From Rosa chinensis (lineage: Eukaryota; Streptophyta; Magnoliopsida; Rosales; Rosaceae): a stretch of DNA of 64,000 nt. This document shows positions 23,803 through 35,987 of the stretch, piece by piece. A program made the position numbers and the translations under genes. Each line of letters opens with the position of its first letter. Position 1 is the first letter of the stretch. The stretch covers positions 49,691,897 to 49,755,896 of the forward strand of contig NC_037088.1 in assembly GCF_002994745.2 (NCBI RefSeq), read 5' to 3'. The notes under the pieces were generated by a model. That model did not search any database. It was not told the DNA's origin and worked only from the letters and a program-made list of their open reading frames with translations.

Positions 23803-25758
23803 CTATATATAGCTAGAAGAAGATGCAGTCTGAAATTGGTATTGAGGTTGAGGCAGTTCTGGATAATTATGCATGTCATATGGAAGTTCCGGCAATGGTG
23901 CTTTATGCTGAATAACCTCCATCACCTGTCCTGCTTTGGGTCTATCCTTGTTATTGGGGTGAGTACACCATAGTCCAACAATCAACAAGCATTTCATTTC
24001 ATTTCGATCATAATTCATTTCTAATCTTTCATCAGCTGCGTCTAGAATATTTCCTGCAAGGAACAACTGCCAAACCCACCTAAAGAGTGGCAAGTGATAT
24101 TCACCGTCTTGGTAAGTCTTCCTTCCGCAAGCAATTTCCAAGGCTACAACTCCAAAACTAAAAATGTCAGATTCCTTACTAGCCCTCCCATCAATAGCAT
24201 ATTCAGGGGCCATGTATCCAAAAGTCCCTGCCACCTCTCTTGTCTGAGACCTGAAGCGGGAATCCACGAGCTTAGCAATACCAAAATCACCAAGCTTAGT
24301 GCTGAAGTCTTCATCCAACAGTACGTTAGCTGATTTGATATCCCTATGAAGAACACATTGCTCTGCTTCTTCATGTAGATAGTGAATTGCTGAGGCCAAC
24401 CCCAAAGCTATCTTGTACCTGTTTTGCCATTGCAGGGTTGTTCTGGTGCCAAATATGTGGGTGTCAAGGCTGTTGTTACGCATATATGCATAAACAAGTA
24501 AGCATTCACCTTGCTCATGACACCACCCAATGAACTGCACTAGGTTTCGATGGATTAAGCGGCTTATGATTTTGACTTCATTGATGAAGACTCTCTCATA
24601 ATGCTGATCAGGTTCTGCAAAGATTCTCTTCACGGCAACTATGCAGCCTCCAAGGTCTTGTATGAGTCCTTTATATACATGCCCCGACCCTCCTTGGCCT
24701 AGCCTTCTATCGTCTGCAAACCCGTTGGTGGCAACAAACAATTCTTGGTAAGCAAATCGTTTTGGAAAGGCTAGCTTCTCAAGATCAGAGACTTCGCCGG
24801 AGTAATTGTTTCTCCGATTCCATAATACCATCAACCAACATATGACTGCACCAAGCATCAAAATGAAGCCAGGTAGGGCAATGTCCAGTATCAAGAATAT
24901 CTTTTTCTTCTTTCCCTTGCTTTCGGCTCTACTAATATCGCTATCCAACAAAGTCGAATTAAACTCCCATGAACATAAAAAATGCCGCCCGAGGTATAAT
25001 CCGGCCGAAGCAGAAAAACCAATTGTAACCCTTTCAGGGAGAACCTTTCGCAAGTCAACATTGTGAGTAATGGAAGAAGTAGATTTGCCTGGAAAAACGG
25101 GATTTGTGTTTTGCTCGAATGTCCAAAACACAGTAAGGTCGTTGGCAGTAGCGTTATAAGTTATCCATGCATTACCAATCTTCCCGGTCATGTTACTGGG
25201 ATTCCAATCGGCGTATTGAACTGAAGAGATTTCATTGATGTTGATCCCAATATGGGGCCGGAGTGGATGTGGATCCCAGTCTTCGTTTCCCCAGGAGTCG
25301 AACTCTACGGTTACAATCTTGGCATTAAAATTGGTGGTGGTGTTGAATAATCCCAGTTCACCACCGCCAGAGTTGGGTGGAATACCGTAGCCAACAGGAG
25401 CAAGGTAAAAGGCAATTCCATCGCTGAATTTCCACCCTTCATCACCATAGTCGACCATGAAAGTGAAATGAGTAGTGAAGTCTGCCAGTGATCCAGTAGC
25501 AGTGTCCCATAGGTGCAAAGGCTCTGCATAAATAGCATGTCCAACATCGAAATAAGTGCCTGGGTTGAGCTCAATCCTTCCCGATGAAAACTGGGCATCA
25601 CCTTCAAAGACAACTCCATTTGCACTCTGGTCGAACTGATTTATGTTGAAGGAGAGTGGATGAGCAAAGTGGGAGAAGAAATTGATGAAAATAATTAGGA
25701 AGCAAATATTGCAGAAGCAGATTGCTTGCGTACTGCTGCTTCTGCTTTCAGACATCAT
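23803..25758 (-). CDS. L-type lectin-domain receptor kinase (class IX-like)
   Basis: A single-exon gene encodes a 651-residue plasma-membrane receptor kinase of the legume-lectin family; members act in pathogen and stress sensing. A hydrophobic signal peptide covers about residues 13-35. The legume lectin domain spans about 36-275, with the metal-loop region VEFDSWGNEDWDP at 151-163 and several N-glycosylation sites. A basic stop-transfer stretch KGKKKK precedes the transmembrane helix at about 287-313. The kinase domain runs from about 345. The glycine loop is GQGGSG (354-359), Lys377 lies in VAVKR, the HRD loop is at 471-473, DFG at 491-493 and APE at 517-519. All catalytic residues are present and it is an RD kinase. 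The start was chosen because signal peptide, lectin and kinase are collinear from it; Met2 is equally possible. A broken relative lies at 52320-54304. Ligand is unknown. Confidence 0.95.
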   Translation of the reverse strand: MMSESRSSSTQAICFCNICFLIIFINFFSHFAHPLSFNINQFDQSANGVVFEGDAQFSSGRIELNPGTYFDVGHAIYAEPLHLWDTATGSLADFTTHFTFMVDYGDEGWKFSDGIAFYLAPVGYGIPPNSGGGELGLFNTTTNFNAKIVTVEFDSWGNEDWDPHPLRPHIGININEISSVQYADWNPSNMTGKIGNAWITYNATANDLTVFWTFEQNTNPVFPGKSTSSITHNVDLRKVLPERVTIGFSASAGLYLGRHFLCSWEFNSTLLDSDISRAESKGKKKKIFLILDIALPGFILMLGAVICWLMVLWNRRNNYSGEVSDLEKLAFPKRFAYQELFVATNGFADDRRLGQGGSGHVYKGLIQDLGGCIVAVKRIFAEPDQHYERVFINEVKIISRLIHRNLVQFIGWCHEQGECLLVYAYMRNNSLDTHIFGTRTTLQWQNRYKIALGLASAIHYLHEEAEQCVLHRDIKSANVLLDEDFSTKLGDFGIAKLVDSRFRSQTREVAGTFGYMAPEYAIDGRASKESDIFSFGVVALEIACGRKTYQDGEYHLPLFRWVWQLFLAGNILDAADERLEMNYDRNEMKCLLIVGLWCTHPNNKDRPKAGQVMEVIQHKAPLPELPYDMHNYPELPQPQYQFQTASSSSYI

Positions 25759-26334
25759 AACTTTCAGTCAAGCAAGAAATGAAGAGTGCTTGCGACGATG
25801 AAGCTTTTGATTTTTTCTTTTTTTGGCTTGAAAGCAGCTAAGAGAGGGAAAGGGCCTCCTTAACAATTGGTCCCTATTACAATTAATTCTGTATTGTAAG
25901 TCCCTGTTACAGATCCTCCTTCCGTAATAGTCCATGTTACGGGCGGCTTAGATTCTGAAGACATTTCTTTTCCGGACAAGAATCATTAGGATTAGGTTAT
26001 GAGATCGAGCAGGGCCAGCCTTGATTTCGTCGGGGCTGAGGCAAACTAAAAATCTAAGCCGCTCGTATATTTTGCACTTGTTATCTTCATCAATATAAAA
26101 GAACAAAGGATCTGCTGAGACGTCTCCAATTGCAGGTGAAATTATAGATGTCCGATCCCATGAAATATTCGATTTCATCCAACTCATAAGGGGTTGAGGT
26201 GTAGATCTTCCAGCCTCCTCAACTCTGTAGGAATGATAAAGAAACTTTAGCACTAATAAAAGAAAAGTAAAAGACACAGATTAAAATTTTGCCACTAGCA
26301 AAGGGAATATAGAAACGATCATATATAGATGAAA
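25759..26334. other. LecRK upstream region, no gene
   Basis: This is the promoter side of the minus-strand kinase gene. A 109-codon minus-strand frame (25948-26277) has no domain I recognise and no neighbouring exon support. It is most likely chance or a relic. Confidence 0.45.
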
Positions 26335-26565
26335 AGAAACTAATTAACCTTTGTTGAATATGGCGCTGGTCATCATTCCTCACCATACTTTAGTCGTATG
26401 GTTACAGAAAAGAATGGCGCCGCAGCTGACCCAACTTCAAGTAACTATCTAGGCTACCTTTGAAACTAAAACTGAATAAGAAACTATGCAATGCTATCTT
26501 AATTTGAAAATAGACCATCTTTTGGTAAGTGAACAATATACTAACTAATCATTAGGACTTCCCAA
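26335..26565. repeat. Direct repeat flanking the LecRK gene, right copy
   Basis: This is the partner of 23050-23285 in direct orientation. It probably marks the downstream flank of a second, now deleted, tandem copy of the receptor kinase gene. Confidence 0.88.
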
Positions 26566-27210
26566 GGACGACTTGACTCCCGAGAAAATTGGATATGTCC
26601 GGCATGGGTCAGAGAAGTTAATGTGATCTTCTCTATTCACTCATTTGACGAAGAGACCATGTGATTCACATGCAAGTCTTTTCTAAATAGTTTTGTTGCT
26701 TTCTTTTTTCTTTTTTTCTGTGTGTAACTATATTCTAAATTAATCGGTTTTTTATTTTTTGGTCTGATTATATCATCTTTCTAAATTAATCAGTTGCATA
26801 TTAATTATTAACACATATCGATCCTCGATACAGTTCTAATTCGGCTCGTATTTGCTCATTTGACTTTCGTACAAAAATGAGTTCAACAGTCTTGATCTCA
26901 GTTATTGATAACACCATGTGAAAAGCTTGTCAATATACATACATATACATCTCTATGTATGTATTTGAGCTGTATATATACACATCATATGTATACAGAA
27001 TTTTCCCTTTTAGAACAATGAAATTGAGATTTTTCAATATATAGAGGAGATGAAATATAATATTCTCGAGAGATTCAACAACGTAAAGACACCCTTACAA
27101 TCCTCGAATATTCGCAATTAGCACTACTATAAAATAGGCAAAGACAACCGTATAGTATCATCCTCTATTAACTTTACCCAGTTACAGTTACATTATTATC
27201 TTTTGGCTCA
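26566..27210. other. Intergenic and STE24 3' flank
   Basis: AT-rich DNA with ATACATACATATACATCTCTATGT-like simple sequence at about 26936-26960. The part next to 27211 is probably the 3' UTR of the minus-strand STE24 gene. No coding signal is seen. Confidence 0.5.
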
Positions 27211-29916
27211 TCATGCACTGCATTCCTCCTTGTCCGTCTGACCAATTGCAGCTAACCTTTCAACAAGCGTGGGGTGAGTGTTGTGATATGCTGAGTACCA
27301 AGGATCAATATTCATAGCTGACAAATTCTCTTCCTGAAAAGAAAAATAAAATAGCATTCTGTTTTAGCAGCAAGGCAGCAAGCTATGTAAGATTTCAAAC
27401 ACAATGAGGTAATGCAAAGACCAAAAGCCATGCCACATATCCTCCAACATGAGTTGATGATGAGCTAGACAAATTACCTGTAGCCTAACCAGACTGGCTC
27501 GAATCGAGGAGGCATAACCAAGTTTCTTAGCAAAAGCATCAGCCTACAAAAACAAAAACTGATAAGAAACAAATCTGGCGAATGAAGAGAAATGAAAAGC
27601 CAACTGTGAAGTACAGATTCACCTGATATTCAAAAGCTCGGCTCACAAGGTTACCAGCAAAGTATACTAGATTTTGAATAGGTGTTATTGCATACTGTAA
27701 ACAAAAAGTGTAGTACCAAACTACGTCAAGTTTTTATGATATAACATATCAGAACCACGTACAAGATTAGCATGAAAGAAAAACAGGAAGAAAGAAATTG
27801 GCAATAGCAAAATGGCTATGTATTGATACCTGAAATATGATGAGAGCAATGATTAGTGGTCTAGTATGAAACCCAAAACTTTGAAACAGACTACTCCAGT
27901 TCCTCACAAGAGTATAGCCCCCAATGTATAGAAGTGCACAGATCTGCACCCAAGTAGAAAAATCATAAAGCAAGATTGAAGAACTTTACTGATCGGAAAT
28001 TTAAAATTCAACCAGAACTGACATAAATTTGCAATACAAAATGATAGCATATATACCTGGTTGGCAATTAAAAGGTACACTATGTGATTACGCTTCCAAT
28101 GGCCTAGCTCATGAGCTATAACAGCTACAATTTCCTCATCATTTTTGCACTGCAATCATTAATTTCTCACATATATAACTGGTTGCAACAAATTAACTAA
28201 CCATAAAAATGCAAAAGAATAAATATTTTGGTGCAAAATACCTGCTGAATCAGTGTATCATAGAGGACAATCCTCTTGTTGTTAAAAAATCCATACATAT
28301 AGGCCTGTATGATGATAAACAGTTAACATCAGTAAGTCCACAACAATTACCACTATTGAGAACAAAATATAGATAGTGAAAAAGCTGAATCCTCACATTG
28401 CTGTGACTTGACCTTTTGGATCCATCAACCACAAACAGCTTCTTCAACGGAAACTCAAGGGATGAAGCAAGCGTCTCAATTTTCTCTCGTAGCTGACCCT
28501 CTGGAAGCTAATGGCACATGTAACAAGGAAATTAAGACAACAGAACCGAACATAATAACAAGAAGAATGGATCAGTTTCAGTAATCATCATTTAAATTTT
28601 GAAAACTCACAGGGGTGAACTTGTGAAAGAGTGGGGCTATTAGAATAGGGTAGATTGTCATCATCACAAGAGAAAGAACAAACGTGAGCACCCACAGATA
28701 AATGACCGAGTAAGCACCTTCTTTCTGTAACCACATAGTTGAAAATGAAAAAGAAATCTAACCAGAAAATTCTGAGGTTTATAGAAACACTATATGATTA
28801 ATAAGTCATGAAAGATTAACCAAGCAAGGAAAATAGAAAGCTGATTTGCTCAAAATATAATAGATGAGTTTACCTTTACAATTAAAATTGCTGCAGACAC
28901 AATAGGTGGGACAAGAATAACAGAAAGACAAATTCCTTTAAGCTTGTCACTAAAAAATAACCATATTGTTTGCTGTAAAACAGATACAAATTCATGTTAG
29001 AAATTAAATCAACAAGAAACAATCGAGATAAAAGATGGGACGAAACATGGTGAGGTCCGAGTAGCAATACAAACCTTATTAAAACCATGACGGGCCTCGA
29101 TCACAAATATGGAGTAGAGAGAAAATGGTAAATTTGTGATCTGGTCAAGAGATGCAGACTATCAATACCTTTATAAACCAATAGAGTATAGATCTATCTA
29201 GAAAATCATTGTAATTCAAATACCAATTTAATTGTTCATCAATTCTCAGAAACTTATAAGCTATTAGCAATAATGTGCCTACCTCTAACCAAATCATCAC
29301 ACCAGCTAAAAATGCAAGGGTATGTAGTATTTCATTTTCTTCGTTGAGGCCAACTAAATCTACGAAGTGTCCTGATTTCTGAGATTGTCAAAACGAAAAC
29401 AGAACTAATCAAACACCGACAGTAGAGCATCAAGCAGATTCCCACAAACAGAATCCCACTTTATATTACTGACCTTCCAAAACCAAGGCAAAACCTTAAA
29501 GAACAAAATTGCTGATTCCACAAGTATTCTCACTAACTGACAAAGAAAACGGAAGTGGCTGAAGCCAAGAAAAAAAAAACATCAGTTGAGATTACAAAGG
29601 AGAAATGATGGTCAGAAAGAATCAGATATACCTTCTTTCAAGACGGTAGGCTCGCGACTTCTCAAACTTCTCTTGGCTGATTACTCCTTCCAAATTTTTA
29701 GGAAGTGTTGGAAGTTTGAGTGCTGAATGTTGCCTCAAATCCAAGTAAGTTTCAAATATGTACATCAATATCATAGAACCTGTAAAAAGCTTACGAGTTA
29801 AAAGCAGTTACAAGCTGTAGAACATGAAGGTGAGCAGAGGAGAAGAGAAGATAAAAGTGAGCGAGAGATAGAAATTGATTCGTACCAACAACTACTTCCA
29901 AGAATGGGAACGCCAT
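27211..29916 (-). CDS. STE24: CAAX prenyl protease 1 (STE24/FACE1)
   Basis: This is a zinc metalloprotease of the ER membrane that removes the -aaX tripeptide of farnesylated CAAX proteins. I read 14 exons: 29886-29916, 29632-29779, 29474-29558, 29283-29378, 29075-29140, 28874-28972, 28611-28724, 28397-28507, 28242-28304, 28057-28149, 27830-27943, 27623-27694, 27478-27543 and 27211-27333. They total 1281 nt, 426 residues, close to the 424 I recall for Arabidopsis. It starts [11 protein letters not shown] and ends KEECSA. The zinc motif HELGH is at residues 284-288, and the third ligand Glu is in AFEYQADAF (about 362). Multiple hydrophobic spans fit a multipass protein. Exon 5 has two in-frame acceptors 18 nt apart (exon start 29140 or 29158). 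I prefer the shorter exon because it matches family spacing. Confidence 0.95.
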
Positions 29917-30507
29917 GGCTTAGTCTGAAGGTGCCTAGAGAAAGGTTTTGTCCAAAACATTGAATCTATGGTATCAATATGTAGTAGTAGTAGTAGTAGA
30001 CCTGGGGTCACCAAAGAAAGAATAGATATCGTAGTAGACTTGACTAACAAAAAAAAACAATTATATAACAGTAGACTGGACTAACCAGAAAAATATGGGG
30101 CCAATGAATAGTAATTTAAGGATGGTGGCTCTTATTAACACCTTTATATCACTTTCAAATTCAATCCTACTCCCATTAGAAAAATACTATTAAGCAGACC
30201 CCTGTTTGCAACTTATGCTTATGGGGACTGATTAATGTAGGATATTTGCAAGGTGATGACACCAAATCTGGTGGAATTTGAAATCACCCAAATTCACATT
30301 CATTTTGGTCATTGATGTACATATCTCATATTTACTGACAAATCCCAACATATCAACAGTACATAACCATAAATTCCACTAGCTCACTCCTCCATTATTT
30401 ACAACTTCTTTTTCCACATACATAAACCATCAAAATTGTGATCAGAGTCCGAAGAAGTTGGCCATAGCTTGTTACTCTGACCCTCCTTTTCCACAAACAG
30501 CAATTCT
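29917..30507. other. STE24 upstream / DUF2358 gene 3' flank
   Basis: It contains a short (TAG)n run at 29980-30000 in the likely STE24 5' leader. No coding signal is seen. The gap between the STE24 start codon and the stop codon of the next minus-strand gene is only 591 bp. Confidence 0.5.
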
Positions 30508-31978
30508 TCAACCACCTGTTTTCTTAAGCCAGAATCCCCTGCTTGGCTTTAAAATCTGCTTCAGTAAAACCATTTTGGGAACATTCCAGTGCTCTACATG
30601 CCTGAAAATTTACACAACGACTTTGAGTTATATATGACAAGTTTGGAAAAGAGGGAAAAAGTTACCTTATTGTGCAACAATAAGTTACCTGGACACTTTC
30701 CCTGACCGTTCATCAAAGTAGTACTCAGTGTATCCACTTGCTGCAACAACAGTGTCAGAGTGGTTTAAAAACAAGCTAAACAAGCATTTACCTTATTAAA
30801 CTAGCTAATGAAGGTGTCATTTCTTACTTGAAGTGCCCTTTAGGCTTGTGGGATTTTAGCCCATGTATCAAATGAGGTGACTAACAAATGGTTTGATGCT
30901 AAAGTTTGAAGATGGACTAGAGTGACAATCTTTTTACATCAAGTGCTATACAGGTGACCAGAAGAAATTTATTCCATGGAAATGTCATATGTTCCAACTC
31001 TCACAGACGCAAAATTAGTCTTTATTTGATACATGTAGTTAACAAGTGACTGCACAAAAGCATACCAGATAGAATTGGCCTCCAAGGGAATGACAAGATA
31101 CAACTGAATCTCCAGTGACCAATTCCTTTATCCTGTAAACAAACAAAAAGTTAGATGAAAACTTGTAGAAATTACTGTGAATGAAAAGATATGAGGTAAT
31201 TAAACTTATTCAGTCAAGGTGGCAGCAAAAGATTCATAAGCTGGCTAATCAGAAAACTCATGGAAGAAAATGTGGAATTTGATATTACCTCAAAATCTTC
31301 CCACTTCATAAGCTTCATATTTGACTTCTTTAAAAGGGATCCAAAATTAGTACAGTTCCTTTTGAAACGTTGAAGCCCTTTGAATGAGCTTGCAGGATCA
31401 GCAAATTCACAAACCTCTTCATATGCATCAAGCGTGAGGTTCCCTAGTAATCCAAGTATGAAGATTATTACTCATTATGAAACCTAAGAGTTCAACAAAC
31501 AGTTCCATTGAAATTTTTTTCACTGACCTGTGACAAAGTATGATCTTTCAAAGTCATCTTTGATTGATTTTACTACTCCGGCACGATCAACGGCTCCAGA
31601 CCCATCTCTTGCAAGCTCAAGAGCAGTTTCAGGAGCTTCAACTTTGGATGGTGGGTTGAAAAACGAAGTGGCAATGCCCAAAAACTCAGAGGCATACCAA
31701 GCAACCTTAAGCACTACATTTGCATTTTCTGGTTGGGATTCTGTATTGGATGTTGATTTCCTTGTTGGGTTTTCACCACTGCAACGAAATCTGCAGACAC
31801 TGTAACGCTGACTTGGCTGTAAACTGAGATAATTTGGCTGGAAACTGAGGTGGTGGTGCTGAGCAGTGAGGCGTGGTGTAATGGAAGCATAGGAGAAAAT
31901 GTTTGCCATTTGAAAAGAGAGAGAAACACAACCTATGGTTGGAGTTAAATATCTAAGACCACAACGAATATTAGCCAT
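30508..31978 (-). CDS. Plastid-targeted DUF2358 family protein
   Basis: The exon model is 31528-31978, 31289-31443, 31066-31132, 30689-30740 and 30508-30601, encoding 272 residues. Residues 1 to about 55 are Ser/Thr/Gln-rich with few acids, consistent with a chloroplast transit peptide. The mature part contains AWYASEFLGIATSFF, then DGSGAVDRAGVVKSIKDDFE, then an NTF2-like module with YVEHW/HVEHWNV-type motifs near the end (HVEHWNVPKM). This layout is that of the DUF2358 family (plants and cyanobacteria), whose biochemical role is, to my knowledge, not established. A second in-frame Met (MANIFSYAS, residue 24) is an alternative start. All junctions are GT-AG and keep frame. The call is firm at family level; function is unknown. 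Confidence 0.88.
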
Positions 31979-32712
31979 AGAGACATCCTATAGAAAAACA
32001 ACGCTTTAAAAGTCATTTACATTTTCAACAAAGAATTGCCAAGATTTTAAGAACCATTGAATCAAAAGAAAAAAAGGAAGAAAAAAAATTGACCCTTTAG
32101 ATTCACTATTCAGCAAAGAACAAGGAGGAGGTTAAGAAAGTAAAGTTCATCACTGCAAGCCAAATTTACTGCACTTTTTATAGTTCCCATCTTTGGAAAC
32201 TCAGTTTCCTATGTCTGAGTTTCCTAACTATTGTGTTACAGCTACCAACAAAAATCGAAGTGATGAGTTTTATAAATCCTCTTCCTTCAGATTGAGGAAA
32301 ACAGAGAAAATTAGGCCAAGACTTGGTAAAGCAAACCAGAGCACTTCAGTTTAACATTTATTCACACCAAAATGTATCAAGTCAATACCAGCTCTTATTC
32401 TCAGCTCAAGTGTGAAGAGCCAGCATGGACGACATGTCAGTACCTTCAATTTGACTATGTTGGAGTTTGTATAAGTTTGTTAGAAGTTAGATGATCAGAT
32501 AAATCGATCTGTAACTCTATCATAGTTTGTTTGGCTTCAGTTATGTAGGCACTGGTGTGTATATTGTAGTTTGTTGAACTCTCTATCTGATTGATTTATT
32601 CCATGAGAAAGAACTGTCCAGTCTATTTTCTCTGCAGCATCAGTTCTGATGCTAAGATACCTCTGCCAACTCTATTCTTCAATAAGCACCGAGCACAAGT
32701 TCCAGCATTATG
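31979..32712. other. Intergenic between DUF2358 gene and LCBK2
   Basis: Upstream region of the DUF2358 gene and 3' flank of LCBK2. No coding signal, repeat or RNA gene is apparent. Confidence 0.5.
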
Positions 32713-35700
32713 TCAACATATCATCTCAACAGCAGAAGGTAATATACAAAATTTTCTAGGCAGGAATCCTAAATGTTCGCCATCTGATTGAACATAAATG
32801 CTGCCACTTCCTGAAATCTCCTCCACTTCAATAGAATGTACGCTGCAAGAAGAACAAAATGAATAAGAGGAAAGCACACAAGAGAACCCTACATCTAATA
32901 GCCGTGGATGAAAGAGCTCATCGGGAAACCTTTGTGGCTTCGGCTTTTAGTTTTTATTTTTCTACGCAAAGATAGAAAGGAATATGGGAGAAACAAAGGA
33001 GAGAGGGAGACGGAGAAAACATGAAAAGTATATTAGCCTGAGACAGCTTCACCTAACATGACCTACCTTCTTGATGATACATTTTCCACCGATAGATGAG
33101 TCCCATTGTACAACTTATGTAGCTTCAAGACGAAGTCATACCACTTGAAGTCCTGAAGAATCACAACCTGCCAAGAAAGTTCAGAACACAGTTCAGAAAT
33201 ATTGGAAAAAAAAACCCTGCATTATATACTTTTCTATCAACAATTAGGTGCAGTAAAACTAATCCACCTCAAATTTTCCATTCTGAGGATCAGCATTTGG
33301 TGTAATTTTCATGCCACCACCAAAGTATTTTGCATTTCCAATGCAAAGGGCTGTTACTTGAGGATATACTTCCCACTCCCCTTCATTGACCTAGATCAAC
33401 AACATTTTATTAAGTGGAGTGGATGATTTGTAAGGTAAATAAATATGCAAGCAATAAACTACTGACTACTACTTCTCAACGCAATACAATACTCACCTTG
33501 ATCTTAAGGTCCTGATTACGGTGCCCAATAAAGCCTTTCAAAGCACCAATAACATAGCACAAGTTTCCGAATCTCTTGTATTTAGAAGCATGGTATCCTG
33601 CTTTTGCACTCCTGCAAAATATCCACCCCAACAAAATGTCAGAGAGATTGTCTAAAAATCAGCATGTGTCTAGTGAAAATTTTCCAACTTGAACTTACAA
33701 GTGAATGTCAGCAACATTAATAAAGTAATGAGGTTCATCAGTTTCTCCACTAATAACTCCAACATCTATCCGTGATCTCTGTCCTGCAGAAGGCAATTAT
33801 GCATCTCTGCCTTCAGCATATATAATTCACAAAGTAAATGCAAGATGAATCATTAAGTGAAAGCTCCTTCAGTATTAATCAAAGATGGATTACACAAAAA
33901 GAACAAACAATATAAAGATTGAGAGAGAGGGAGGGGGCGAGAGAGAGAACCTTTGGCTATGCGTTCGATGGCTTCATAAGGATTATTTTTCCTGATAAAA
34001 TAACAGATATTCAAGAATCTTGAGCAAGTGAACATAGACAACTCAAATGATACCAGATTGAAATGCACGAACTAACCAGCCAAATGATCTGGCAAAATCG
34101 GACCCAGTTCCCAATGGAATGAGCTGTAGAAAGCAAACAATAATTACATCTTCCCTTCAGAAATCCAAAGCAGGTAGTTTATGAACCAATTGAGCATTTC
34201 ACTAATGACTGAATTTGGCAATAACTACATACAATGAAAAAAAGAATGTAACTTAAGATTACAAAACTCCTATGGTAATCACTTACACCGAGGGCAGTTG
34301 AATGGGTGGCCTCTCTATCATAATTAGTAACAGGTTTTCCGGCCCAAAAGAATCCATTCACAACCTGATTATCAGAAGCTCATGTAGATAAGCAACAGTA
34401 TAGATCATATGCGTACACATCCGTAGCACACAATACAGATATACCATATAAATCAGAACACTTGCAGTTTTGAAAGTTACATGTACCAAATAGTTTCACA
34501 AAAATCCATTAAATCATTGCTTATGGTAAAACTGTATATGCCCATAACTGAAGCCAAATCCTACACCGAAAGATTTATCACTTGTTAAAATTTGAGAGAC
34601 AGATTCATTTTCCTTGGTCATTTGTAAAACCACATCAGTACACCAAAATGTCTGATCAAGAGATGGTAAAGAGTATATCCCATATCAACCAGTCATTTGC
34701 AGAATATGAAAGACCCAGACCCAGGGCAGGGGAGAAAATGCAATTGACCAGTCATCGCAGTCCTTCCATGAACTTTAAAATCTCAATACCTCATGCAAAG
34801 TTCCATCTCCTCCCACCACGATTACAGCATCTGCACCCTCCCGTATAGCCTGCATAGCATTAGAATCATAGTATCCCTTCTTAAACCAATCTTCCAGCAA
34901 ACAAACTAGATTTAGTTCAATCTCAAACAATAAAGTATGAAAGCTCACCTCCCGTGTTATGTCGATTGCATGAGATGGACCTGATGTTAAAGACTCGCAT
35001 ATCTGCCCATAACATAGACAAGCAAAAGTACAAGTTCAAAGCTGCATCCCAATGGAGAACCAAAAAAATACAGCACAGGCTGCAAACAGATAATTGGACA
35101 GTGAAATATGGTCCATGTCACCATACTTACCCTTATTAAGCTATATGCATAAAAGTGTGGTGAACAGTAATTTTACACTAAGCCATTTGCTAAATCCAAC
35201 ATGTAAAGGTACTTCAAACCACAGAGCACTTAGAACAGCAATCAACCTTGAATACCATTACAGAATGAAAACTTATACCCTCAAATCAGGAATTCACTTG
35301 TAAATCACTTTGATTTCATAGACATACATCAGTCAACAGACTGTAAACACTTCTCTAACAAAAGGACGGCCCTTTTCAACAAATACACATCTTTCATAGA
35401 AGAAACAAATCTCCACTGATCATATCAGTTGCCAAACAACACAAAACCGATCCAAAACAACATCTACAAGCAATTCATCCATAACCAACAATGACATAAA
35501 ATCAATGCCTCCATATTCCAACCTCAAATGAAATGAACTAGTCAACCAGAATTGGGTTTTGGGTCAAGCTCAAAACTTTGTAACAAACAAAAAACCAAAG
35601 AAAGATAACAAGCTCACATTGCAATCAGCACCAAGACGAGACCTCAAATAAGGAAGCAGCTTCTTCCACTCCTTACCAGTCCTCCCATTAGCCCCTGCTC

Positions 35701-35987
35701 CAATTCCCCCACTTTCACTACTCACCAATCCTCAAAAAAAAAAAAAAAAAAAACAAGAACCCAAAAACAAAAACAGAGAGAAAGAAAGAGAGACCTGAAG
35801 GATTGACGACGAAAACGAGGTCACGCCGGTGAGAGGAGGAAGACCCACTTCTGGAAACAGAGCGCTCAGCATAGAGATCAGGGGCTTTGGGAAGCTCGGC
35901 TCTGACGACGGCCCATGATGGTTTCGCCATTGGAAGTCTAACTGTAGCTATTCCGCAACCCAATGCTATCTGATTAATGCTACCCAT
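32713..35987 (-). CDS. LCBK2: Sphingoid long-chain base kinase 2-like (LCBK2)
   Basis: This is a lipid kinase of the diacylglycerol/sphingosine-kinase superfamily, predicted to phosphorylate long-chain sphingoid bases. Twelve exons: 35795-35987, 35618-35694, 34949-35002, 34790-34849, 34287-34364, 34077-34123, 33951-33991, 33699-33783, 33497-33611, 33268-33390, 33067-33167 and 32713-32842. They give 1104 nt, 367 residues, against about 364 recalled for Arabidopsis At2g46090. Family marks are [13 protein letters not shown], the nucleotide-binding GGDGT (121-125), [11 protein letters not shown], and the C-terminal SDGEHLG. The N-terminus is basic and hydroxylated, lacks acids early on, and could target mitochondria or plastids. 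An in-frame second Met lies at residue 20 (MAKPSWAVV). Intron 1 carries a 20-A tract next to its acceptor. Substrate preference cannot be read from sequence. Confidence 0.92.

Noticed and set aside
24094..25066. Plus-strand frames under the receptor kinase gene
   Set aside because: Antisense shadows of a well-conserved kinase and lectin coding sequence.
25948..26277. 109-codon minus-strand frame upstream of the receptor kinase
   Set aside because: No recognisable family, no signal of splicing, and it abuts a duplicated non-coding flank.
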